DNA from: Candidatus Polarisedimenticolaceae bacterium | GTDB taxonomy: Bacteria > Acidobacteriota > Polarisedimenticolia > Polarisedimenticolales > DASRJG01 | DNA length: 64,000 nt | Assembly (NCBI GenBank): GCA_036275915.1 | Contig: DASUCV010000018.1 | Coordinates: 124,001-188,000, forward strand | Reading direction: 5' to 3' | In this document: positions 7,856-18,399 of the stretch, in pieces | Numbering within the stretch: position 1 is the stretch's first letter | Layout: every line of letters begins with the position of its first letter | Position numbers and translations under genes: made by a program | The notes under the pieces: model-generated | Databases searched by the model: none | The model's input: the letters and a program-made list of their open reading frames with translations, nothing else | Told to the model about the DNA's origin: nothing

Positions 7856-8827
7856 ATGGAATCGCGTGAGCTCGGAAGGACCGGGATCGGCGTGTCGCGG
7901 ATCGCTCTCGGTTGCGGGGGGTTCGGCGGCGTCGGCTCCGCACCGGCCTTCTTCGGGAAGGGCGAGAGCGAGCGCGAGGCGTGCGACCTCATGGATGCGG
8001 CCTTCGATCTCGAGATCACGCTCTTCGACACCGCCGATGCCTACGGCGGCGGCCGGAGCGAGAGCGCCATCGGCGTGTGGCTGCGGTCGAAGCCCGCGTC
8101 GGTGCGCGAGCGGGTCGTCCTCACGACGAAGGTCTTCCACTCGGTCGTCGGCGATCCGAACGATCGTGGCCTCCGCGGCGATCGCATCCGGCGCCAGATC
8201 GAGGGGAGTCTCACGCGCCTCGGCGTCGAGCGCGTCGATCTCTACATGATCCACGAGCCCGACCCATCGACGCCGGTCGACGAGACGCTCGAGGCGCTCG
8301 ACGGGCTCGTGCAGGCCGGGAAGATCGCAGCGTACGGCGCGTGCAACGTCGACGGCGCGTATCTCGAGCGCGCGGGGTGGAAGTTCGCATGTGTCCAGAA
8401 CGGCTACTCCCTGCTCGATCGTGCCGCGGAGATGGACGTCCTTCCGGCGTGCAAGCGGTCCCGGGCCGGTTTCACGGCGTTCAGTCCGCTCGCAGGCGGA
8501 TGGCTGACCGGGAAGTACATCGGAGGCCAGACGCCGGCCGGTTCGCGGATGACGCTCCGGCCGGAGGGCTATCGGCGCTACGAGAACGTACGTGTGTACC
8601 GAGCGCTCGAGCGGTTCGTCGATTTCGCACGCGAACACCGCACGACTCCCGCGGCGCTCGCGATCGCATGGCTCCTCGCCCAGCCGCAGGTCGATGCCGT
8701 GATCGTCGGGCCGCGACGGACGGAACATCTGGAGCCCGTGAGGCAAGCGCTCGCGTCTCCGTTAACGGCGACCGAGTGCGACGCGCTCGCGGCGCTCTTC
8801 GCCGGCGCGCTCTCCGATCGGGACTAA
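7856..8827 (+). CDS. Aldo/keto reductase
   Basis: 323 aa from the ATG at 7856, which gives the usual start MESRELGRTGIGVSRIALGC. An upstream in-frame TTG at 7823 is less likely. The TIM-barrel NADPH-dependent reductase family is shown by LFDTADAYGGGRSESAIG (catalytic Asp and Tyr), VLTTKVFHS (Lys), DLYMIHEPDPST (His) and the C-terminal cofactor site AIAWLLAQPQVDAVIVGPRR. The substrate is not predictable. A TAGAGT box ends 7 nt before the ATG and there is no ribosome binding site, so a leaderless transcript is possible. It stands alone, convergent with the DUF3857 gene. Confidence 0.9.
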   Translation: MESRELGRTGIGVSRIALGCGGFGGVGSAPAFFGKGESEREACDLMDAAFDLEITLFDTADAYGGGRSESAIGVWLRSKPASVRERVVLTTKVFHSVVGDPNDRGLRGDRIRRQIEGSLTRLGVERVDLYMIHEPDPSTPVDETLEALDGLVQAGKIAAYGACNVDGAYLERAGWKFACVQNGYSLLDRAAEMDVLPACKRSRAGFTAFSPLAGGWLTGKYIGGQTPAGSRMTLRPEGYRRYENVRVYRALERFVDFAREHRTTPAALAIAWLLAQPQVDAVIVGPRRTEHLEPVRQALASPLTATECDALAALFAGALSDRD

Positions 8828-8849
8828 GCCGGACGGAGATCGCGAAGCT

Positions 8850-10760
8850 CTAGGGTGCGGCGGCGCGCTCGAACTTGAGCGGCGTCCGGTCGCCGCGGCG
8901 GACGTCGTCGAAGAATCCGCGCAGCGCGTCGTACTGCGCGGCGGGGATCTCGACCGCGAGGATCGCAAGCGCGCGCTCGACCTTCACGCCGTCGGGAACG
9001 ACCGTGAAGGCGAGCCGGTAGCGTCCGTAGGGGCCGGTGAGCGCCGCGCCTTCCGGAAGCTTGCCCGGCCTGAAGCCGGGCGGGCACTTCACGACGAGCT
9101 CCGTCGTGATCACGCGGGGGTATTCGATGATGACGGGGTGGACGCGCGGTCCGGGCGGCAGGTCGGGCGTCGCGGGCGCCCAAGGGCCGCTCCAGGCCAC
9201 GCTGAGCGAGCCTGATGCAGGATCGGGCGCGCCGGCGGGCCTCTCGATCTCGCAGATGAGACGTGAAGAGACCGGGGGATAACCCGCATTCGCTTCGGCG
9301 CTCGCGACGCCGGTCTCGCCGCCCTTCCCGCACAATGCGTCGAGGCGCAGACGGCGGTCGCGATCGTCGAGGTCGGCGAGCTGCTCGGTCTCGTCGAGGG
9401 CGAGCTGGCCTCCCGACTGCCGGCGCCAATGCGTGACCGTCGACGCGGCGTCGTCGGCGAACGCCATCTCGGCGGTGACCCGCGCCACGTTGATCGCGGG
9501 GCTCGAGGTCGGGATGACGATCGGACGGCCGCCTGCGGAGGTCGCCGCCATCGCCTCGGAGCCGCTCATCCACCAGGGCACCTCGCCGAAGGGAAGGCCG
9601 GATTTGAGATGGACGAGCGCGGTCCACGCGCCGCCGGGCTCGGCGACGCCCACCATCGTGCTCGGAAGCTGATCGACGGAGTGGATCGCCTTGTCCCAGA
9701 CGTGCTTGGGGCGGTTGGGGGCGAGCACGGGCACCGCCTGTGCGCCGAGCGCGCGCGCGACGTCGAGGTAGAGCTTGTCGAGAGGATCGAGGGGGCCCGC
9801 CGACGGTAGCGGGTGGGGGCGGTCGCCGTCGCCGGGCCGCGCGTAGACGGCGTTCGCGACGTTCGCGGCGATCCAGTCGTACGCCGCCTTGAGCTTGGCG
9901 GGGCGGTCCGGCGCGGCGACGACCGCGGGGGCCGACAGGACGCGCTGGATGAGAGGCCCTCCGCTGGGCTCCCGCGTCAAACGATCGACGTCCTTCGCGA
10001 AGTCATTCCAGAAGTCGGTGTAGCCCGTGCGCTTGTCGAGGTAGTAGAAGACGACGGAGGCGCGGACGTCTTCGTCGACCGGCATCAGCGGCTCGCGCGC
10101 GAGCGGCGGCAGGTCGTGCGCTTCGAGGAGCACGGCGTCGTCCTCGGCCTGGGCGCGCACGTCGAGGTGCTCCGAGTGGCGGATCCGGTAGGCGGCGCTC
10201 CACTTGCCGTAAGGCTTCCAGCGGCACCGGAAGTTCAGGATCGGCCACCCGCGCTGAAGCGGAACGTCGGTCGAGCCGATCGCCTCGCGCCGAATCGTGT
10301 ATCCGTAGTCGATGACCGTGCCCGGAACGACTCCGGGAATCGCGAAGCGCGCCGCCCGGATCTTGAAATCGCCGTCTCGGACGAGCGTGACGAACGCGAC
10401 GTCCTTGTCGGGCACGTCCTGGACACGGCCGTCGGGAGCGATCGCCCGTGCCCACCAGTCGTCGAGCGACATGTCGGGCTCTAGGACGATCTCGACGTTC
10501 GCGAGATCGCGCCCCTCGTTCGAGAGCACCTTTGCGCGGAGGTGGAACTCGATCTTCGCCGCGGTCCCGTAGTCGTCGTTGAGCTGCCACTCCTCGAGGA
10601 GGACGATGCCATGCTGGAGCCCCTTGGCGGGGTCGGCCTGGATCGCGCGCTCGGCGTCCGAGATGACGCGGGCCCCGGGCACGATGTCGATGCGGGTCTC
10701 CTCGCCCGCCATCGCGGCACAGGCGAGGCCGAGCCCGAGAGCCAGAGCCGGGGCTTTCAT
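8850..10760 (-). CDS. DUF3857 protein with degenerate transglutaminase-like domain
   Basis: 636 aa, exported (signal peptide MKAPALALGLGLACAAMAG). Residues about 40-260 form a DUF3857 domain (LLEEWQLNDDYGTAAKIEFH, VIDYGYTIRREAIG). A transglutaminase-like region (AAYDWIAANV) and a beta-rich C-terminal domain follow. Intact relatives have a catalytic Cys in a (R/G)xGxCKDxA-type turn. The matching stretch here is GPLDPLDKLYLDVARALGA, with no cysteine, so transpeptidase chemistry is unlikely. It is divergent (61 nt) from an intact transglutaminase-TPR gene. A scaffold or binding role in the envelope is inference. Confidence 0.8.
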   Translation of the reverse strand: MKAPALALGLGLACAAMAGEETRIDIVPGARVISDAERAIQADPAKGLQHGIVLLEEWQLNDDYGTAAKIEFHLRAKVLSNEGRDLANVEIVLEPDMSLDDWWARAIAPDGRVQDVPDKDVAFVTLVRDGDFKIRAARFAIPGVVPGTVIDYGYTIRREAIGSTDVPLQRGWPILNFRCRWKPYGKWSAAYRIRHSEHLDVRAQAEDDAVLLEAHDLPPLAREPLMPVDEDVRASVVFYYLDKRTGYTDFWNDFAKDVDRLTREPSGGPLIQRVLSAPAVVAAPDRPAKLKAAYDWIAANVANAVYARPGDGDRPHPLPSAGPLDPLDKLYLDVARALGAQAVPVLAPNRPKHVWDKAIHSVDQLPSTMVGVAEPGGAWTALVHLKSGLPFGEVPWWMSGSEAMAATSAGGRPIVIPTSSPAINVARVTAEMAFADDAASTVTHWRRQSGGQLALDETEQLADLDDRDRRLRLDALCGKGGETGVASAEANAGYPPVSSRLICEIERPAGAPDPASGSLSVAWSGPWAPATPDLPPGPRVHPVIIEYPRVITTELVVKCPPGFRPGKLPEGAALTGPYGRYRLAFTVVPDGVKVERALAILAVEIPAAQYDALRGFFDDVRRGDRTPLKFERAAAP

Positions 10761-10821
10761 GCCGCTAGCGTAAACGGAAACGTGGCCTTTCCGGCCTTCC
10801 GGACGCTACGATGATCCCAGG

Positions 10822-11928
10822 ATGATCTCGCTCGGAACCGTGGGCGTGAGCTTGGGGCTGTCGGCCGTCCTCGCGGCAGGAGCCGGGCCCGGGAGCGAGT
10901 CCTGGGCGCGGCGGGTCGAGAGGCGCGGCGTCGATGCGTCGCTCGTCGTCGACCCGATCGCGATCACGCCGGAGGTGCGCGCCGCGGCGGATCGTTTCTC
11001 CGGGGGCGGCGGCGATCAGGTCGATCAGCTTCGGCGCCTACAGGCCGCGCTCTTCGACGCGTCGTCGTTCCATTTCGATTACGACCCGGCGCTGACGGCG
11101 ACGGCCGCGGATGCGCTCGAGCTCCGTCGCGGGAACTGCGTGGCGTTCACGAACCTCTTCATCGCGATGGCGCGCGCGCGGGGGATCCGCGTCCTCGCCG
11201 GCTACATGACGCCGCACGTCCCGGGAGAGAAGCGGGGCGATCTCGTGTACGTGAGCACGCACGTGGTCGCGGTCTACCAGCTCCACGACCGATTCCTGGT
11301 TTTCGATTTCTACGGCGCGCGCGTGGACGACGTGCCGCGCATCCGTCTGCTCGACGATCTCGAGCTCGCGGCGCTGTACGTGAACAACCGCGCCGTCGAA
11401 GCGCTCTCGCGCGGCGACTTCACCGCGGCCGAGGCCGGACTCAACGCGGTCGTGCACCTGGCGCCGGAGTTTGCAGGCGCCTACGCGAACCTCGGCGTCT
11501 TGAAGCGGCGCCGCGGCGACACCGCGGGAGCTCTCGACGCCTACCGGTCGGCGCTCGCAATCGATCCCCACAATCCCGCCGTGCTGTCGAACCTGGCGAC
11601 GCTGTACCTCGAGACCGGCCATGTGCGCGAGGCGCAGGCCGCGCTGCGCGTCGCGGACATGAGCGCGGCGACCGTGTACACGATGCTCGCGCGCGGCGAT
11701 CTCGAGTACGCCGACGGCAAGGCGGACGAGGCGCTGCGCTTCTACCGGCGAGCGGCGCGTCTCGATCCCGCCATTCCGGATCCGCACCTGGCGATCGCGC
11801 GGCTCGAGCGCGGGCGGGGGAATCTCAAGGATGCGCGGCGCGCGGCGTCGAAGGCGCTGGCGCTGGCGCCGGACAACGGCGAAGCGCAGGAGATGACCCG
11901 GGAGCTGAACGAGGCGGCGCAGCCCTAG
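10822..11928 (+). CDS. Transglutaminase-like protein with C-terminal TPR repeats
   Basis: 368 aa. The N-terminus is hydrophobic (MISLGTVGVSLGLSAVLAAG), probably a signal peptide. The transglutaminase-like triad is recognisable: Cys in LRRGNCVAFTNLFIAMARAR, His in STHVVAVYQ and Asp in FLVFDFYG. From about residue 185 there are at least four TPR units (AYANLGVLKRRRGDTAGALD, AVLSNLATLYLETGHVREAQ, ARGDLEYADGKADEALRFYR). Such proteins are thought to be envelope peptidases or crosslinking enzymes, with the TPRs binding partners. The last 4 nt overlap the convergent chalcone-isomerase-like gene. Confidence 0.85.
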   Translation: MISLGTVGVSLGLSAVLAAGAGPGSESWARRVERRGVDASLVVDPIAITPEVRAAADRFSGGGGDQVDQLRRLQAALFDASSFHFDYDPALTATAADALELRRGNCVAFTNLFIAMARARGIRVLAGYMTPHVPGEKRGDLVYVSTHVVAVYQLHDRFLVFDFYGARVDDVPRIRLLDDLELAALYVNNRAVEALSRGDFTAAEAGLNAVVHLAPEFAGAYANLGVLKRRRGDTAGALDAYRSALAIDPHNPAVLSNLATLYLETGHVREAQAALRVADMSAATVYTMLARGDLEYADGKADEALRFYRRAARLDPAIPDPHLAIARLERGRGNLKDARRAASKALALAPDNGEAQEMTRELNEAAQP

Positions 11929-12491
11929 CGCTTGTTTCGCCCGAGCAGGCCCTCGCGAAGCCCGGCGTTCGGAGGATTCGGTCCGAGCCAGATCGAGAAG
12001 AGGACGGAGGCGAAATCGTCGCCGTCGATCGTCACGACGTCGCGATCCTTCACGCTCACGGTCGTTCCCAGCTTGGGAATGAAGCGGAGCGCGATCTCGT
12101 CCCCCTTCTTGACGTCGGTCATCGCGGCGTTCAGCTGCGCGAGGCCGGGCGCGACCGCCGCGGCCTTGTCCTTCGCGTTCTTCTTGAACCCGTCGGTCCA
12201 GGCTTCGACGAGCTTCTCCTTCCCGACGTTGCGAACGAACTTCATGATGAGCTTCTTCGACGCGGTCGGGGCGAGGATCGCGGCGGGATCGGTGGTCTTC
12301 TTCTCGACGTAGAGACCGGCGACGTAGACGTCGACCATCAGGATCGTCGCCTCGCGCAGTCCGAGCCCGTTCAAGACGTGAAGCTTGTCGCCGAGCATCA
12401 CCGCGTCCGGAAGGTCGGCCCCGGCGAGCTCCGCCGCCGATGCCGCGCCTGCGGCCACGAGAAGGGCGAGCACCCCCGCGGCGAGCCTCAT
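11925..12491 (-). CDS. Chalcone-isomerase-like secreted protein
   Basis: 188 aa. It has a signal peptide (MRLAAGVLALLVAAGAASAA) and then a chalcone-isomerase-like fold of the bacterial periplasmic type (LNGLGLREATILMVDVYVAG, KKLIMKFVRNVGKEKLVEAW, GDEIALRFIPKLG, FASVLFSIWLGPNPPNAGLR). Bacterial members bind fatty-acid-like ligands and are not expected to act on flavonoids. It lies 7 nt downstream of pckA on the same strand, so it is probably co-transcribed. The final WLGxNPP..GLRxGLLG motif is typical of the family. Confidence 0.87.
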   Translation of the reverse strand: MRLAAGVLALLVAAGAASAAELAGADLPDAVMLGDKLHVLNGLGLREATILMVDVYVAGLYVEKKTTDPAAILAPTASKKLIMKFVRNVGKEKLVEAWTDGFKKNAKDKAAAVAPGLAQLNAAMTDVKKGDEIALRFIPKLGTTVSVKDRDVVTIDGDDFASVLFSIWLGPNPPNAGLREGLLGRNKR

Positions 12492-12498
12492 CTCGTGA

Positions 12499-14091
<1,593 letters not shown>

Positions 14092-14166
14092 GGTGGTCCT
14101 CTCTCCCCTTCGGGGCGGAACGGCGCGAAAGGATAGCGCGGGCAAACCGCGACTGTCGACCGTAGC

Positions 14167-14196
14167 TTGACGCGGCGGACGGCGCGAGGCTACGGT
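14167..14196 (+). promoter_or_regulatory. Candidate promoter of RNase D gene (leaderless)
   Basis: TTGACG (14167-14172), an 18-nt spacer and TACGGT (14191-14196). The ATG at 14203 falls 7 nt after the -10 element, and no ribosome binding site is visible. Transcription would begin at or next to the start codon. Confidence 0.5.
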
Positions 14197-14202
14197 CGGC
14201 GA

Positions 14203-15318
14203 ATGGCGGAGTTCACCTGGATCGAGACGACCGAGTCGCTCGCCGCGTGGCTCGACGGCGGCGGGCCCGGCCCGCTCGCCATCGACACCGAGGCCGATTC
14301 GTTCCACCACTACCGCGAGAAGGTCTGTCTCGTGCAGCTCTCGGCGGCAGGGCGGCACGCCCTCGTCGATCCCTTCGCCGAGCTCGCGTGGGACGCCCTC
14401 GCGCGGCGTCTCGCCGATCCGGCGCAGGAGAAGATCCTCCACGGCGCCGACTACGACGTCCGGCTCCTCGAGCGCGACCTCGGCCTGACGGTCGTGCATC
14501 TCTTCGACACCTCGATCGCCGCGCGCCTCATCGGCGAGACGGCGATCGGCCTCGCCGCGCTCCTGGCGAAGCATCTCGGTGTGACGCTCGACAAGAGCCA
14601 GCAGCGCGCCGACTGGTCGAAGAGACCGCTCTCTCCCGCGATGCGGGCCTACGCCGTCGCCGACACCGCGCACCTCGAAGCGCTCGCCGCGATCCTCGCC
14701 GCCGAGGCCGAGCGGCTCGGGCGGCTCGCGTGGGTGCGCGAGGAATGCCGGCGGATCGAGACCGTGCGCTGGCGCGACCGCGCCCGGGACGATCCTGACG
14801 CGTTCCGGCGCGTGAAGGGCGCGGCCGGCCTCGCGCGGCCCGCGCTCGCGATCCTGCGTGAGCTGTGGGGATGGCGCGATGCGGCGGGTCGCCGCCGCGA
14901 CCGGCCGGTGTTCCGCATCCTGCGCGACGAGGTGCTCGTCGCCGTCGTACGCGCAGCCCCGGCGACGATCGGGGATCTCGTCAAGGTCGCCGGGTTCCCC
15001 GAGGCGCTCGCGCGCTCGCCGGTCGCGGCCGAGATCGTGGACGCCGTGCGACGCGGCGCGGCGTGCCCCGAGGCCGACCAGCCGGAGCTGCGCCCCGGCG
15101 TGCGCATCGTCGTGCCCCCCGACGTCGAGGCGAAGATCGACGAGTTCCGCCAGGCGCGCGACCGCGTGGCCAAGTCGCTCGCGCTCGAGCCCTCGGTCGT
15201 GGCGAACCGCGCGGTCCTCGAGGAGATGGCCCGCCGAGTCATCGCCGGGAGCGATCCGTTCGAGGCCCCCGATCTCCGGCTGTGGCAGGCGACCCTCCTG
15301 AAACCCGCCATGGCCTGA
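14203..15318 (+). CDS. rnd: Ribonuclease D-like 3'-5' exonuclease with HRDC region
   Basis: 371 aa. The DEDD exonuclease motifs are present: Exo [21 protein letters not shown] (Asp, Glu), Exo [19 protein letters not shown] (Asp) and Exo [15 protein letters not shown] (Tyr, Asp). The C-terminal part ([20 protein letters not shown], then a second helical repeat) is HRDC-like, as in RNase D. It would trim 3' ends of structured RNA such as tRNA precursors. ATG at 14203 is chosen because the upstream in-frame starts give only a non-family extension. It is divergent from pckA, and an unknown secreted protein follows 21 nt downstream. Confidence 0.92.
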   Translation: MAEFTWIETTESLAAWLDGGGPGPLAIDTEADSFHHYREKVCLVQLSAAGRHALVDPFAELAWDALARRLADPAQEKILHGADYDVRLLERDLGLTVVHLFDTSIAARLIGETAIGLAALLAKHLGVTLDKSQQRADWSKRPLSPAMRAYAVADTAHLEALAAILAAEAERLGRLAWVREECRRIETVRWRDRARDDPDAFRRVKGAAGLARPALAILRELWGWRDAAGRRRDRPVFRILRDEVLVAVVRAAPATIGDLVKVAGFPEALARSPVAAEIVDAVRRGAACPEADQPELRPGVRIVVPPDVEAKIDEFRQARDRVAKSLALEPSVVANRAVLEEMARRVIAGSDPFEAPDLRLWQATLLKPAMA

Positions 15319-15339
15319 TCTCGCATAACATCGCGCCCG

Positions 15340-16947
15340 ATGCGCGCGCTCCTCGTCCCGATCCTCCTCGCCGCCGTGGGGCTCGCCCGCGCGGCCACGC
15401 CCCATCCCGCGCTCCTGTCGGATCTGACCGACGACGTGCTTGCGAAGCTGGCGCCCCAGGCTGCGTCGTCGAGCCCCGCGGCGACGCTCGACGCGGTGCT
15501 CCGGGCGAGCGAGGCCTACGTCTTCAAGGCGCACGGGATCACGGTCTACAGCGATCGCCGCTGGTTCGACGCCTCGTCGGTCGAGGGCGAGGGCGCGCCG
15601 GCGATGGAGCTCCGTCGCTGGCCCGGCGACACGATCCTGGCGTTCTACGATCTCGATCCCGCGGGCGCTTCAGGAACCGGCCTGCCGGCGGGGCTCAAGC
15701 TCGGCGCCAAGCGCGGCGACCTCTCGGCATGGAGCTGCACCGACGCGCGCCTCGAGGCCTCGCGCGGCGACTTCGACGCGGTGTGGTGCGAGAACGCATC
15801 GGTCGAAGGCCGGCGACTCGGCGCGCTCGGCGTTCCCGGCGATGCGGGGCTCGGGGAGGGTGCGTCGTCCGACCTGCGCGACGCGATTCTCGCGCTCCTG
15901 CGCGGCACGAAGGTCGAGCCGGGAGCGGAGGCAGCGAAGGCGCCGCCAAAGCTCCCCGAGCTGCCGGAGCCGCCGCGTCAGGCGGACGAGAAGCACCACG
16001 CCTGGGGCGCGTTCGCGGGGACCGGCTACACCCTCGGCCTGCCACCGGGCCTGCGTGCGATCCGCCTCGACGCCGGCGTTCCGCCGCCGCGCCCGATGCC
16101 CCAGGCGGTCGCGTGGATCCGCGGCCGCTTCACCGACCGCGAAGGCAAGGCGGTCGCCGTCGGCGATGCGACGAGGGCCGGCTACGTGGCGATCCTGGGC
16201 GAGCCGTCGGAGGCGTGGCGCGCGGGGGTCGCGCCGCCCCTCGGCGCGCCGTCGGCCGAGCGTATGGACGAGGCTCCGCTCGACGACACCGTGCGCGAGT
16301 GGACCGGGGCGTCGCGCGCGGTCGTGAGCCACTGGAAGGAGGACCGGTACGACGGCGACTGGCTCGTCTTCCGGCTCGCCGTGAAGACGAAGGGAGTCGA
16401 GATCGGGCTGCCGGTCGAGACCGGCTGGCGGTCACCCGCGCTCTTCTGGATCCCGGTCACCTACCGGGGCGAGGGGAGGCCGCCGGCGCCCCCGCCGATC
16501 GATCCCGCGGAATCGCTCGGCGTGCACTTCGCGCGCTTGGGCGCGGCGGAGCAGAAGACGAACGGCCTCGTCGAGGGTTATCTCACCGTCGCCGATCTCA
16601 AGATCGACGTGCCCCGCGGCTGGTGGCCGATCGCGAACCTGAGCGCGCGGGACGGTCTTCCGGTCACCTTCGTCGACGGCGCCGGAGGGGTCATCGGCGA
16701 GATCGCACGACGGCCCGCGGGCTCGCCGGAGCTGGCGCCGAGGACCGAGGACGGCTGGGTGGTCGCCCCGAAGCCGGCGGCCCAGCATGCCGCCGCGATC
16801 TTCAGCCTCGAGAACGGATCCGCGGTACTCGTCGCGAAGGCGGGCCACGGGTATCTCTTCTTGCCGCGCGAGGATTCACCCGCGCGTCGCGACGGGTGGC
16901 GGCGCCTCAGGGAGAGCGCGGCGTTCATCAAGGCGCCGAAGAAATGA
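15340..16947 (+). CDS. Secreted protein of unknown function
   Basis: 535 aa. I do not recognise a family. It begins with a signal peptide ([19 protein letters not shown]) and has no further membrane segment. The middle is rich in Ala/Pro/Glu ([17 protein letters not shown], about residues 205-220), which looks like a linker between two globular halves. The C-terminal half has repeated strand-like patterns ([46 protein letters not shown]). A TAACAT box ends 8 nt before the ATG. It may be read with rnd, 21 nt upstream. A perfect hairpin terminator follows immediately. Confidence 0.75.
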   Translation: MRALLVPILLAAVGLARAATPHPALLSDLTDDVLAKLAPQAASSSPAATLDAVLRASEAYVFKAHGITVYSDRRWFDASSVEGEGAPAMELRRWPGDTILAFYDLDPAGASGTGLPAGLKLGAKRGDLSAWSCTDARLEASRGDFDAVWCENASVEGRRLGALGVPGDAGLGEGASSDLRDAILALLRGTKVEPGAEAAKAPPKLPELPEPPRQADEKHHAWGAFAGTGYTLGLPPGLRAIRLDAGVPPPRPMPQAVAWIRGRFTDREGKAVAVGDATRAGYVAILGEPSEAWRAGVAPPLGAPSAERMDEAPLDDTVREWTGASRAVVSHWKEDRYDGDWLVFRLAVKTKGVEIGLPVETGWRSPALFWIPVTYRGEGRPPAPPPIDPAESLGVHFARLGAAEQKTNGLVEGYLTVADLKIDVPRGWWPIANLSARDGLPVTFVDGAGGVIGEIARRPAGSPELAPRTEDGWVVAPKPAAQHAAAIFSLENGSAVLVAKAGHGYLFLPREDSPARRDGWRRLRESAAFIKAPKK

Positions 16948-16948
16948 A

Positions 16949-16975
16949 AAAGGGGCATCCGGAGGATGCCCCTTT
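16949..16975. terminator. Rho-independent-type hairpin, bidirectional
   Basis: A perfect 12-bp stem, AAAGGGGCATCC / GGATGCCCCTTT, with loop GGA. An A-run precedes it and a T-run follows it, so it could stop transcription in both directions. It lies just after the TGA of the 535-aa gene and before the end of the convergent 110-aa gene. Confidence 0.88.
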
Positions 16976-17004
16976 CGAGTCTTGGAAGATGTTCCGCCCG
17001 AGAG

Positions 17005-17337
17005 TCAGCGCATCTCGTGGGCGAGCGAGCGCAGACGGTTCTCGAGGAGCATCTCCGGCGAGGCGGTCGCCATGAGCACATTGCCCGTGCTCATGCGCCC
17101 GACCGAGCTCTTGCCGGCGGCCGACGAGTCGATGGCCGGAATGTCCTTCATGATGGGCGGCGGAGCCGGCTTCTGCTCCGATCCCTTGAGGTCGTTCCTC
17201 ACGACCATGTACTCATGGAAGTGGGGCCCGATGACGGCATGTGGGGTCGCGAGATACGAGTCATCGGCGAACGTCGCCACGCTCACCAACGCCACGACCG
17301 CGACCAAGCAAAGCCCGAACACTATTCTGCGTCGCAT
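17005..17337 (-). CDS. Small secreted protein of unknown function
   Basis: 110 aa with a signal peptide (MRRRIVFGLCLVAVVALVSVATFA). The mature part has no cysteines; it contains PHAVIGPHFHEYMVVRNDLK and a Pro-rich KPAPPPIMKDIPAIDSS. I do not recognise a family. The ATG follows a near-perfect AAGGAGG (17344-17350 on the minus strand), and a convincing promoter is present at 17373-17402, so the gene is probably expressed well and separately from the HAD gene behind it. Confidence 0.72.
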   Translation of the reverse strand: MRRRIVFGLCLVAVVALVSVATFADDSYLATPHAVIGPHFHEYMVVRNDLKGSEQKPAPPPIMKDIPAIDSSAAGKSSVGRMSTGNVLMATASPEMLLENRLRSLAHEMR

Positions 17338-17372
17338 CCCTTACCTCCTTGGTCAAACGTCCATCCTCGTTG

Positions 17373-17402
17373 GTTATACCCCTGGGCGTGGCGGACCGAC
17401 AA
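17373..17402 (-). promoter_or_regulatory. Sigma70-type promoter of the 110-aa gene
   Basis: Minus strand: -35 TTGTCG (17402-17397), an 18-nt spacer, -10 TATAAC (17378-17373). It lies 35 nt before the ATG at 17337 and abuts the stop codon of the HAD phosphatase gene. Confidence 0.6.
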
Positions 17403-17403
17403 G

Positions 17404-18075
17404 TCATCTTTTCGGCGGTCCCGCAGGATCGCGCTGCGGCGTCCCCGCAAGCCATTCGGGGAGGTCGGCGAGGCGGTCCAGCACCGGCCGGCCGGTCGCC
17501 AGGAGCTCGTCCCGTGCGGACGAGCCGCCCGCGACGAGCACGACGGCCACTCCGGCACGGGCCCCCGCGTCCGCGTCGAGCGCCATGTCGCCGACGTACA
17601 CCGCCTGATCGGCCGGTAGCGCCATGGCTCGCAGGCAGGCATGGAGCATCGCCGGGTCGGGCTTGATCGCGCCCGCGGTTTCGGGGCCGGCCACGAGGTC
17701 GAACCTCTCCGCGACGCCCAGGTGCTCCAGGATGAGGCGCGAGTACCGCACCGGCTTGTTGCTCGCGACCGAGAGGCGCGATCCTCGCGCGCGGAGCGCG
17801 TTCAGGGTGGGGGAGAGCGAGGGAACGGCCCGCGTGCCCCTCCGCCACGCGTCGTCGTAGGTCGCGCGGAAGATCGCCGCCCCTTCGTCCGCGCGCTCGG
17901 GCCCGACGACGTCGTCCATGAGATGGCTGAGCCCGAGGCCGACGCGCCCCCTCACGTCGTCGACGGCGAGAGGTGGCAGGCCGAAGCGCGCGCGCGCCGC
18001 GTTCACTCCGGCCGCGATGGCGTCGTAGCCGTCGACGAGCGTGCCGTCGAGATCGAAGATGACGCCCCGGAACAA
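17404..18075 (-). CDS. HAD-superfamily phosphatase (phosphoglycolate phosphatase-like)
   Basis: 223 aa from the TTG at 18075. A CTG overlapping the upstream stop (18090) is the alternative. The four HAD motifs are present: I GVIFDLDGTLVDGYDA (nucleophile Asp), II LSVASNKP (Ser/Thr), III Lys in AGAIKPDPAML, and IV VYVGDMALDADAGARAG (Asp pair). A helical cap lies between motifs I and II (SHLMDDVVGPERADEGAAIF). The layout fits phosphoglycolate phosphatase, but the substrate cannot be fixed from sequence. It is the second gene of a two-gene unit with the 81-aa Cys protein. Confidence 0.87.
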   Translation of the reverse strand: MFRGVIFDLDGTLVDGYDAIAAGVNAARARFGLPPLAVDDVRGRVGLGLSHLMDDVVGPERADEGAAIFRATYDDAWRRGTRAVPSLSPTLNALRARGSRLSVASNKPVRYSRLILEHLGVAERFDLVAGPETAGAIKPDPAMLHACLRAMALPADQAVYVGDMALDADAGARAGVAVVLVAGGSSARDELLATGRPVLDRLADLPEWLAGTPQRDPAGPPKR

Positions 18076-18086
18076 GGAAGAGGGGA

Positions 18087-18332
18087 TCAGGCGCCGAGGT
18101 CTTCGGGCCAGCGGATCGTGCGCACGAGCGTGGCGTGGCGCTTCAAGTTGAACCGGCCCTGGTCGCACGCGAGGCAGCCGGCGGAGGTCTTGAAGCGCGT
18201 GCGGATCGCGCAATCGGACGAGGCGTACCAGACGCGGTAGCGGAGGCAGAAGAAGTCGTCGCCCGCGTCGCGCGGTCCCGGAGGAATCGGCCCCGCCGAT
18301 TCGAACGCGCCGTCGTCTTCGGGATCGACCAT
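18087..18332 (-). CDS. Small four-cysteine protein, possible zinc-binding
   Basis: 81 aa. The start is acidic (MVDPEDDGAFESAG), and cysteines lie at residues 29, 41, 53 and 56 (FFCLRYRVWY, SSDCAIRTRF, AGCLACDQGR), the last two as CxxC. The pattern suggests a zinc ribbon or knuckle, but I do not recognise the family. A basic C-terminal part follows (RFNLKRHATLVRTIRW). It is divergent from asd (67 nt) and 11 nt ahead of the HAD phosphatase. Confidence 0.65.
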   Translation of the reverse strand: MVDPEDDGAFESAGPIPPGPRDAGDDFFCLRYRVWYASSDCAIRTRFKTSAGCLACDQGRFNLKRHATLVRTIRWPEDLGA

Positions 18333-18373
18333 GAAGCGCTCCTCACGCCTCGAGGGGACGCGAAGTCGCCGAG

Positions 18374-18379
18374 TATACT
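18374..18379 (+). promoter_or_regulatory. Candidate -10 element for the dap operon
   Basis: TATACT, a near-consensus -10 that stands out in a GC-rich genome, 20 nt before the GTG of asd. No good -35 is seen 16-18 nt upstream. GGAGG at 18388-18392 is the ribosome binding site of asd. Confidence 0.5.
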
Positions 18380-18399
18380 ACGCGGCCGGAGGTGCTCCG

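Noticed and set aside
14092-15534. Long open frame on the minus strand that extends pckA upstream to over 1000 codons
   Set aside because: It is antisense to RNase D, has no family resemblance, and pckA has a well-placed start at 14091.
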